DNA of 64,000 nucleotides from Moryella indoligenes (GTDB lineage: Bacteria; Bacillota; Clostridia; Lachnospirales; Lachnospiraceae), in contig NZ_JAUSTO010000001.1 of the NCBI RefSeq assembly GCF_030812885.1, positions 124,001-188,000 of the forward strand, written 5' to 3'. The translations under genes and the position numbers were made by a program. Numbering within the stretch: the stretch's first letter is position 1; the number at the start of each line of letters is the position of its first letter. The notes under the pieces were generated by a model. The model worked only from the letters and a program-made list of their open reading frames with translations. It was not told the origin of the DNA and made no database searches. Shown in pieces: positions 9,001 to 15,423 of this stretch.

Positions 9001-10564
9001 GCTTTCCGTTTCTCTGCTCCGTAATGATGCTGGAATTCATGAACACTGTGCAGCGGCTTCCGAGCTGCGCCGGCTTTGCGGAGGAAAATGCCGCATCCGC
9101 GATCTGCTCCACCGGAATATGAAGGGAAGCGGCAAAATTCTCCAGAAAGGAGCCGCAGCCCGAGGAGCAGGCCTCATTTACCACGATATTGGTAATGACG
9201 CCGTGATCCAGCCATATGGCCTTCATATCCTGCCCGCCAATATCCAGAATGAAGCTCGCGTCCTTCACATATTTTTCCGCCGCCCGCGCATGTGCCACAG
9301 TCTCGACACAGTGACATTCAAGGTCAAAGGCGCGCTGCAGCAGAAACTCTCCATAGCCCGTGCTTCCCGCAGCAAGGATCTGAAGCTCCACTCCCCTCTC
9401 CTCATAGCGCCGCTTCAACGCAGAGAGCGCCTTCTGCATGAGCTCCAGCGGAGCGCCGCCATTCGGAGCATAGAAGCTGTCCAGCAGCTCCTCGTCCTCC
9501 GCTAATAGCACAAACTTCGTCGTAGTGGAACCGGAGTCAATGCCAAGATAGGCACGAACCGTGCTTCCCGGCGGCAATTCTCTCTGCGGCGTCGCTGCCT
9601 TCTGATGGCGCTCTGAGAAGGCGCGCTGCTCCTCCTCACTCTCAAAAAAAGGCCGCGCCACACTGTCCATCTGCTCCCGCAGTGTGCCCTGCTGCTCCTT
9701 AAGCTCCGCAGCGAGCGCAGCGGGATCGCGCAGTGCCGCCTCCCGGTGCAGCTCCCTGAGGGAGAGCGCAGCGCCGCAGGCCACAAGCAGCTCCGGGTGC
9801 TCCGGTATGAGAATCTCTTCTCTCTCAAGCGACAGACGCTCCGCAAATACCTGCACCAGCACCGGGTTGAAGGTCAGCGGGCCGCCCTCAAATACAACTG
9901 GTTTTCGTATCTCAAGCCCCTGCGCCAGCCCCCCTATGGTCTGCTTTGCAATCGCATGAAACGCAGAGAGGGCAATATCCTCTCTGGAGACCCCCTGATT
10001 CAGGAGGGGCTGTATATCTGTCTTTGCAAATACGCCGCAGCGCCCAGAGATTGCATAGACCTTCCGTCCGCGCTCCGCGAGCGCATTCAATTCCTCCACC
10101 GGCAGCTTCAGGATGGATGCAACCTCGTCAATAAATGCACCCGTTCCACCCGCACAACTTCCATTCATGCGCATGTCGGAGCTCTGCAGCTCCCCGCTCG
10201 CCTCATCCCTGCGGAAGAAGAGCATCTTTGCATCCTGCCCGCCCAGCTCGATTGCCGTTCCAATCTCACAGTACAGACGCCGCAGGGCGACGGCATTTGC
10301 CACAAGCTCCTGCGTGAAGGGCAAACCCAGAAGATCTGCGATGGGCTTTGCTCCGGAGCCTGCCAGCGCGACGCGTACCGCAGCGCCCGGAAAGGCAGCG
10401 GCGCAGCGCTCCAAGGCACTCTGAACGCTCTGAAGCTGCGCTGCGCCGTGTCTTCTGTACTCAAACCAGACCAGCTCTTCCGAGACCGGATCCATGGCTG
10501 CAATCTTTGTCGTCGTCGAACCGACATCAATTCCAACAAGATATTCAGTTTTATAATCTGGCAT
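6041..10564 (-). CDS. Giant 2-hydroxyacyl-CoA dehydratase activase-type protein (two BadF/BcrA ATPase domains plus DUF2229)
   Basis: This 1507-residue protein carries two tandem ASKHA ATPase domains of the BadF/BadG/BcrA/HgdC family. The first has GIDVGSTTTK at residues 11-20 and a CAGGTG motif; the second, from about residue 340, has GIDSGSTTTK and CSSGCGS. Cys-rich CPFCENHC follows near residue 660, then a DUF2229 region and HgdB-like segments. HgdC-type activases reduce 2-hydroxyacyl-CoA dehydratases by ATP-driven electron transfer through a Cys-ligated 4Fe-4S cluster. Fused proteins of about 1400-1500 residues are widespread in Clostridia, but their substrate is not established. The ATG at 10564 has an AGAGGA site. 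No dehydratase subunits are adjacent. Confidence 0.85.
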   Translation of the reverse strand: MPDYKTEYLVGIDVGSTTTKIAAMDPVSEELVWFEYRRHGAAQLQSVQSALERCAAAFPGAAVRVALAGSGAKPIADLLGLPFTQELVANAVALRRLYCEIGTAIELGGQDAKMLFFRRDEASGELQSSDMRMNGSCAGGTGAFIDEVASILKLPVEELNALAERGRKVYAISGRCGVFAKTDIQPLLNQGVSREDIALSAFHAIAKQTIGGLAQGLEIRKPVVFEGGPLTFNPVLVQVFAERLSLEREEILIPEHPELLVACGAALSLRELHREAALRDPAALAAELKEQQGTLREQMDSVARPFFESEEEQRAFSERHQKAATPQRELPPGSTVRAYLGIDSGSTTTKFVLLAEDEELLDSFYAPNGGAPLELMQKALSALKRRYEERGVELQILAAGSTGYGEFLLQRAFDLECHCVETVAHARAAEKYVKDASFILDIGGQDMKAIWLDHGVITNIVVNEACSSGCGSFLENFAASLHIPVEQIADAAFSSAKPAQLGSRCTVFMNSSIITEQRNGKLPGDIMAGLCRSIIENVFTKVIRISNLSSLGERIVVQGGTFENDAVLRAMEQYVGREVVRAPYPGLMGAIGAALLTKEQCEAAGAGRQRSFIGLDGVERFSYTREADIPCPFCENHCRRTVLRFSDGRSWVTNNRCEWGELLGDPREEAVRKELKERESRQRAVPNLFQTRNQLLFREYRGPVPRQKRNITIGLPRVLAFWDTMPFWSSFFRSLGFRVVMSPMSTREMYEEGLKAVPSDTVCFPAKLVHGHIRALSKLGADRIFMPSVTVRPSENTEKQSVSMCAVVKGYPIVIRNSDNPEEQFGIPLDAPLFHWYTDADRERQLRHYMREQYGVGAVELRRAIRAGDRAQREFRGILRAEGARVRALVREQGGYAVVLAARPYQGDPLVNHALPELFTGMGIPVLTADSLGAEAETELCRSRIDIVNNYHARMLSSAMLAARSEELEYVQTVSFGCGHDAYLSDEIVRVMREISGKTPLILKLDESDAQGPLRIRVRSFVETVRMKRERGAAKRPVRALSDPYALKFTEKDAEARVVLVPNTSHAFSRVMAAAMSTQGLCAVPMELGGEEAIRLGKRYVHNDICFPAQIVIGEALSALRSGRYNPKRTAIAMGKYLGDCRLTHYSALLRKALDDAGFSEVAILTNDTEDMHHIHPGFRMNLKTSAIIAFALPMIDALAELLHKIRPYERYAGSADRAYQRGLNFIIRGIEEESIRGAERGFRRAIEIMNMLEYDRSKERPKVLIVGEYLLNFHPGANREIERYLERNGFEIIEAKMTDVIQKTYFYRDAQNKEYRLRKGMLEKGLLHVANSVFERAHELTDRIASAHPLYERATRLHELVRRSDPVIHHSFDAGEGVLIPGEILHHAEQGCRNFLILQPFGCLPNHIVGRGIMKKLKEMYPEAQILALDYDPDISMANIENRLQLLIMNAAAAQAAEQRAAERRGSTVRPTEGAHAGGSMREPSRPLGASAAFMAYRDTGELKLM

Positions 10565-10640
10565 AATATCCTCTGTTTGAATGGACAGAGCCTGAGCCAT
10601 GACTCACGGCTCCACGTGTCTTCAGTTCCCCTTGCGGAAA

Positions 10641-11084
10641 CTACAGAGGAGGATAGCGGCCGCTCATGCGCCGCAAGAAGATAATCTTCTGCCTGTGTCC
10701 CTCATGGAAACAGCAGAAAAAGACAGTCGTGAGGCTGCCACAGAACAGAAGTATGAAAAGTACAGCGAGCCCCTCTGAAAGGGGATATTGGGTATGTTCT
10801 GAAACATGCGGTTCCACGTCCTGGCGCTCAAAACCAAGCAGCGACTCAAGAGGCGCGCTCGTCTTTACCGCGGCGGTCTTCTTCTCCAGTGGGAGCGAGG
10901 AGTGAAACAGGGAGGCAGGTTCCCCCTCTGCCTGCCAGAAGAGGGACTGCGCCACGGACTCCAGACGCCCAAGCTGCTCCGTGCCTCCTGCCGTCGCGAC
11001 GCAGCAGAACATGAGAAAGGACACAAACAGCATCAGGGCGCGATTCTTAAGACTCTTCAATACTGAAATCAGAATTCCTGGCAT
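10641..11084 (-). CDS. Small two-segment membrane protein, unknown function
   Basis: This 147-residue protein has hydrophobic stretches at about residues 15-34 and 106-128 joined by a polar loop. I do not recognise the family. It is probably a real gene: a strong GGAGGAAAGG ribosome site precedes the ATG, it fills the space 76 nt upstream of the giant activase on the same strand, and a TATAAT lies about 30 nt above the start. The C-terminal tail after the second segment is basic (HRQKIIFLRRM), so the tail is probably cytoplasmic. Co-transcription suggests a link to the activase, but no function can be assigned. Confidence 0.6.
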   Translation of the reverse strand: MPGILISVLKSLKNRALMLFVSFLMFCCVATAGGTEQLGRLESVAQSLFWQAEGEPASLFHSSLPLEKKTAAVKTSAPLESLLGFERQDVEPHVSEHTQYPLSEGLAVLFILLFCGSLTTVFFCCFHEGHRQKIIFLRRMSGRYPPL

Positions 11085-11311
11085 CCTTTCCTCCCCTCTG
11101 CTATAAAATGTAAAGAATTATATCTCCTATCCTAACACCCCGGGGGCATGAAAAGCAATGCCTTCTCTATGCTTCTGTGCAGTATTGTATTTCATCCTCC
11201 ATACAGTCTACCTGTGCCGTACTTTTTATGCTAAGCTTTCTCTGACAGCGCAGGTATAAATGGTTTCTTCCGACTCCTGCGCGCAGAAAAGTCTCAAAAC
11301 GGAGGTGGGAA

Positions 11312-11977
11312 ATGCCCGGTACCGAAAAGAAGGCCCTCATCATCATGGCATCCGGTAACAGCCGGCGCTTCGGCGGAAATAAGCTGCTCGCGGACTTCGA
11401 CGGAAAGCCGCTGTTCCGACACATTCTGGACAGCAGCGCGGCGCTCCCCGGCCTGCGCCGTCTCGTCCTCACACGACACGCGGAAATCTATGCACACTGC
11501 CTGGCGACAGGCACAGAGGCCGTGCTCCACACGCTTCCCCTTCGAAATGAGGCGATACGCCTCGGAATTGAAATATTGACGGAAGGTATGCCGGATGTCC
11601 GGGAAACTATCCTGCAATACAGCCTGTATCGGGAAGCGACACCGCTCTCCGGCTGCATCTTCTGTCTCGCGGACCAGCCCCTCCTCACACAGGAAAGTCT
11701 GCTGCGGCTCTCCCGGGCGGCAGATGCAGAGCCCGGGCGCATCCTCTGTCTCTCCTTTCAGGGACAGCGCGGTGCTCCGGTTTACTTCCCCGCGGCGCTC
11801 TTTCCCGAGCTCACAGCGCTGCCCGATCGCTGCGGCGGACGCCATCTCATACAAAAATACCCCGAGCTGGTCTCAGAGGCAGCGGCGGGCTCCGCACTGG
11901 AGCTTGCGGATGTCGACACCCCTGAGGCGCTCAGGGCACTGGAGACTGCACTTCAACGCAGTCGGGAGCTTACTTAG
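11312..11977 (+). CDS. MocA/MobA-like nucleotidyltransferase
   Basis: This 221-residue protein has the NTP-transferase fold of the molybdenum-cofactor cytidylyl/guanylyltransferase group. Residues 11-26 (IMASGNSRRFGGNKLL) form the nucleotide-binding loop, and the metal-binding LADQP is at about residues 119-123. MocA and MobA attach CMP or GMP to molybdopterin; others in the family act in selenium-dependent molybdenum hydroxylase maturation. ACGGAGG precedes the ATG. No molybdoenzyme or cofactor gene is nearby, so the substrate is open. Its 3' end overlaps the convergent thioesterase gene by 8 nt. Confidence 0.8.
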   Translation: MPGTEKKALIIMASGNSRRFGGNKLLADFDGKPLFRHILDSSAALPGLRRLVLTRHAEIYAHCLATGTEAVLHTLPLRNEAIRLGIEILTEGMPDVRETILQYSLYREATPLSGCIFCLADQPLLTQESLLRLSRAADAEPGRILCLSFQGQRGAPVYFPAALFPELTALPDRCGGRHLIQKYPELVSEAAAGSALELADVDTPEALRALETALQRSRELT

Positions 11978-12365
11978 TCAGCTTCATAGTCGCCTTCTCC
12001 TCGAAGCGGGCTCTGTCCACTACGGCCCGCTGATGCGTGCCCTCGCCGATCAGACCTCCCTCATCGTAAGCTGCGACCTGAAAACTCAGGATTTTCCCGT
12101 TTGCACTGATCTCCGTGAGCTCTGTCTCAAAGCGCAGCTTCATCCCCACAGGTGATGCCGCCACATGGCTCACATTGACCAGTGTTCCGACCGTGGTCTT
12201 TCCCTCCGGAAGCTCCGCCGCCACAGAGGCCGCCGCCGTGTGCTCAATCCAGGCGACCATCATCGGCGTCGCAAAGACATGCACTGAGCCGCTTCCGACA
12301 TTTACCGCGAGCTGTTCCTCCGTGACCTCCATCTCATAATTTCCCCTGATTCCGGTTTTCAGCAT
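11970..12365 (-). CDS. Hot-dog fold thioesterase, fluoroacetyl-CoA thioesterase (FlK)-like
   Basis: This 131-residue hot-dog fold acyl-CoA thioesterase carries Thr33, Glu41 and His67. These match the FlK catalytic Thr42-Glu50-His76 with identical spacing (8 and 26 residues). FlK itself hydrolyses fluoroacetyl-CoA, but most bacterial homologues act on other or unknown acyl-CoAs. The longer open frame upstream looks non-coding. The ATG at 12365 has an AGAGG site 7 nt away and gives the normal family length. It overlaps the MocA-like gene tail to tail. Confidence 0.8.
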   Translation of the reverse strand: MLKTGIRGNYEMEVTEEQLAVNVGSGSVHVFATPMMVAWIEHTAAASVAAELPEGKTTVGTLVNVSHVAASPVGMKLRFETELTEISANGKILSFQVAAYDEGGLIGEGTHQRAVVDRARFEEKATMKLTK

Positions 12366-12720
12366 ATATGCCTCTCTTTCTTTCGGGCCCGCAGCCTTTA
12401 TTATTGTTACATCCGTATATATTACTGCTTTTCTGTGTCCGAAGCCTGTGGCTCCGACACTTTGCCGGAGTCCGGCTCTCTGAAAGCAGCCTCTCTCTGC
12501 GGGAATCTCTGTCAAATACAAGGCAATTTTACCCGAAAGCTTTCTGTCCCGCAAGTCCGCGTTCTTCGTCATGGGGTGCTTTTCTCCGGCTTTCATGGGA
12601 CTGTGCGCTCTCCCCGGTATGAGAGCCTCCCATGCACGAACTGTATGCTTCCCCCGTTCCGCCTTCTCTTAGCGCAAACACATTCTCCGGCGGAGCGAGT
12701 CTTCTTCTTCGCAGCCTCTC
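12366..12720. other. 355-nt spacer between clpB and the FlK-like gene
   Basis: No convincing gene was found: the open frame reaching in from the thioesterase has no upstream start signal or recognisable sequence. A 6-bp GCTCTC/GAGAGC hairpin (12607-12626) lies about 100 nt after the clpB stop but lacks a T-run. No clear terminator or promoter was identified. Confidence 0.5.
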
Positions 12721-15321
12721 TCAGCGGACTGCGGCCTTCAGGGCGGTTCCGTCTCCATTCACATCTATTTCGATCACAGAGCCTTTGTGCAGTCCACTGC
12801 CGGAATCAAGTATGAGTCTTGCGACCGGCGTCTCCACCTGCTTCTGCAGAAAACGCTTTAAGGGTCTCGCGCCAAAGGCCGGGTCGTAGCCCCGCTCCGC
12901 GACAAAGCGCTTTGCTTCCTCCGTGAGCGCAATGCAAAGCTCCTGCTCTGCAAGTCTCCGGTTCGTGTCAGCAATGAGCAGCTCTACGATGCCGCCGATA
13001 TTGTCCCGCGTCAGCGGCCGGAACATGATAATCTCATCCAGGCGATTCAGGAATTCGGGACGGAATCGCGCCTTCAGCTCAGCGTCCACCAGAACAGCAG
13101 CGTCTTGGCCGACATGTCCCGCTTCATCTATGCCCTCCAGGAGATGCTGGGAGCCGATATTGCTGGTCAGGATGATGATGGTATTCTTGAAATCCACAGT
13201 CTTTCCGAGGGAATCCGTGATGCGTCCATCATCCAGTACCTGCAGGAGAATATTGAACACATCCGGGTGCGCCTTCTCTATCTCATCAAAGAGCACCACA
13301 CTGTAGGGCTTTCTCCGCACAGCCTCCGTGAGCTGACCGCCCTCGTCGTAGCCGACATAGCCCGGAGGCGCTCCGATGAGTCTGGATACGGAGAATTTCT
13401 CCATATACTCCGACATATCGATCCGGACCATGCTGCTCTCATCGTCAAACAGCGCCTCTGCGAGACTCTTCGCCAGCTCCGTCTTACCGACGCCGGTAGG
13501 CCCCAGAAAGAGGAAGGAGCCGATGGGCTTAGACGGATCCTTGATGCCTGCCTTGCTGCGCTGAATGGCCTCCGCAACCTTCTGCACCGCCTCATCCTGT
13601 CCCACAACTCTGCGGTGCAGGATCTCATCGAGATGCAGGGTCTTCGCCTTCTCCGATTCATTCAGCTTTGCCACCGGAATATTGGTCCAGCGGGAAATAA
13701 TCTTCGCGATCTCATTCTCCGTCACCGCCTCGTGAACCAGAGAGAGCTCACTGTCTCCGACACGCTGCTCCTCCTCCGCGAGCCTCTTCTGAAGCTCCGG
13801 AAGCCTGCCGTACTGAAGCTCCGCAGCGCGGCTCAGATCATACTTCTGCTGTGCATCCTGAATCTCGCGGTTTACGTCCTCGATCTCCTGCCGTATCCTG
13901 GCTAGGCTGTCCACGCTCGCCTTCTCATTCTCCCAGCGGGACTTTGCCTCCGCAAACTGTGCCTTCTTCTCTGCGAGCTCCTTCTCAAGCTGCGCGAGAC
14001 GCTCCTTCGAGAGCGAATCTGTTTCCTTTCGCAGCGCGGTCGCCTCGATTTCCAGCTGCATGCGCCGCCGGTTCATCTCATCCAGCTCCGCGGGCATGGA
14101 GTCGAGCTCCGTCTTGATCATTGCGCAGGCCTCATCCACCAGATCGATCGCCTTGTCCGGCAGAAAGCGATCCGTGATGTAGCGGTCCGAGAGCACCGCC
14201 GCGGATACCAGCGCGCCGTCCTGTATCTTCACATGGTGATAGTTTTCATAGCGCTCCTTCAGCCCTCTCAGTATAGAGATAGTATCCTCCACCGTCGGCT
14301 GTTCTACCATGACCGGCTGGAAGCGTCGTTCCAGTGCCGCATCCTTCTCAATATATTTTCTGTACTCGTCAAGGGTTGTCGCGCCGATGCAGTGCAGCTC
14401 CCCGCGCGCCAGCATAGGCTTCAGCATATTTCCTGCATCCATGCTTCCCTCAGAGGCCCCTGCACCGACAATGGTGTGCAGCTCATCGATAAAGAGGATA
14501 ATCTCCCCCTCGCTCTTCTTCACTTCCTCGAGCACAGCCTTCAGGCGCTCCTCAAACTCTCCGCGGTACTTTGCCCCGGCGACGAGCGCGCCCATGTCCA
14601 GGGCAAAAAGCTTCTTGTCTTTCAGCCCGGCCGGAACATCCCCCCGGACGATACGCTGTGCGAGCCCCTCCACAACCGCCGTCTTGCCGACGCCCGGCTC
14701 ACCGATGAGCACCGGATTGTTCTTCGTCTTGCGGCTCAGTATCCGCACGACATTCCGTATTTCCTCATCACGACCGATCACCGGGTCGAGCTTCTGATCC
14801 CGCGCACGCTCCACAAGGTCGTAGCCATATTTGTTCAGCGTGTCATAGGTTGCCTCCGGATTGTCCGTGCTGACACGCTGATTTCCTCTCACCGTAGAGA
14901 GCGCCTGTAAAAAGCGCTCGCGGGTGATGCCTCTCGCCCGGAAGCACTCCTTCATCGCCCGGTTCGGATAGCGCAGCATGCAGAGGAAGAGATGCTCCAC
15001 GGAGACATAGTCATCCCCCATGGCCCTGGCCTCATCCTCCGCCCCGGTCAGAACGCGATTCAGCTCGCTGCTCAGGTATTCCTGTCCCCCTGCGCCGCTG
15101 ACCTTCGGCAGTCTCTCGATGAAACTCTGAAGCTCATTCTCAAGACTCTCCTTCTGTATGCCCATCTTGGTGACCAGATTTGCGATCAGAGAGTCCTCCA
15201 CAGCAAGCAGAGCCGCTGCGAGATGCTCCTCATCTATCTGCTGGTTGCCGTTTTCCACAGCAAGCTTCTGTGCAAGCTGTATCGCCTCCTGCGACTTCTG
15301 CGTAAATTTACTGATATTCAT
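12721..15321 (-). CDS. clpB: ATP-dependent disaggregase ClpB
   Basis: ClpB is a hexameric AAA+ chaperone that pulls polypeptides from aggregates and works with DnaK-DnaJ-GrpE, all encoded at the right end of this window. The 866 residues show the Clp N-domain, a first AAA+ module with GEPGVGKT (near residue 205), the long coiled-coil middle domain expected of ClpB rather than ClpA or ClpC, and a second module with GPTGVGKTELAK (near residue 605). A GAGGTG site lies 7 nt before the ATG. The promoter is overlapped by a CIRCE operator, so HrcA control is predicted. Confidence 0.97.
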   Translation of the reverse strand: MNISKFTQKSQEAIQLAQKLAVENGNQQIDEEHLAAALLAVEDSLIANLVTKMGIQKESLENELQSFIERLPKVSGAGGQEYLSSELNRVLTGAEDEARAMGDDYVSVEHLFLCMLRYPNRAMKECFRARGITRERFLQALSTVRGNQRVSTDNPEATYDTLNKYGYDLVERARDQKLDPVIGRDEEIRNVVRILSRKTKNNPVLIGEPGVGKTAVVEGLAQRIVRGDVPAGLKDKKLFALDMGALVAGAKYRGEFEERLKAVLEEVKKSEGEIILFIDELHTIVGAGASEGSMDAGNMLKPMLARGELHCIGATTLDEYRKYIEKDAALERRFQPVMVEQPTVEDTISILRGLKERYENYHHVKIQDGALVSAAVLSDRYITDRFLPDKAIDLVDEACAMIKTELDSMPAELDEMNRRRMQLEIEATALRKETDSLSKERLAQLEKELAEKKAQFAEAKSRWENEKASVDSLARIRQEIEDVNREIQDAQQKYDLSRAAELQYGRLPELQKRLAEEEQRVGDSELSLVHEAVTENEIAKIISRWTNIPVAKLNESEKAKTLHLDEILHRRVVGQDEAVQKVAEAIQRSKAGIKDPSKPIGSFLFLGPTGVGKTELAKSLAEALFDDESSMVRIDMSEYMEKFSVSRLIGAPPGYVGYDEGGQLTEAVRRKPYSVVLFDEIEKAHPDVFNILLQVLDDGRITDSLGKTVDFKNTIIILTSNIGSQHLLEGIDEAGHVGQDAAVLVDAELKARFRPEFLNRLDEIIMFRPLTRDNIGGIVELLIADTNRRLAEQELCIALTEEAKRFVAERGYDPAFGARPLKRFLQKQVETPVARLILDSGSGLHKGSVIEIDVNGDGTALKAAVR

Positions 15322-15380
15322 TCTGCTTCACCTCTCTCCTTTTGTTCTATTAGTTATAGAACATAATTTCAACTGAGCTC

Positions 15381-15409
15381 AGTCTACCACCGCTTATTAG
15401 CACTGTCAA
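15381..15409 (-). promoter_or_regulatory. clpB promoter, sigma-A type
   Basis: On the minus strand TTGACA (15404-15409) and TAGACT (15381-15386) are separated by exactly 17 nt. The -35 lies in the spacer of the CIRCE operator and just inside the comEC 3' end. Confidence 0.8.
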
Positions 15410-15423
15410 TAGGGGAGTGCTAA
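15397..15423. promoter_or_regulatory. CIRCE operator (HrcA-binding site) of clpB
   Basis: The sequence is TTAGCACTG-N9-GAGTGCTAA, one mismatch from the CIRCE consensus TTAGCACTC-N9-GAGTGCTAA. It overlaps the clpB -35. The right half is also coding: it supplies Leu-Ala-Leu codons at the ComEC C-terminus, and the comEC stop codon lies in the 9-nt spacer. hrcA itself is at the right edge of the window. Confidence 0.93.

Noticed and set aside
12366..12596. N-terminal extension of the FlK-like thioesterase
   Set aside because: The additional 77 codons have no family similarity, and the internal ATG has a Shine-Dalgarno and gives normal length.
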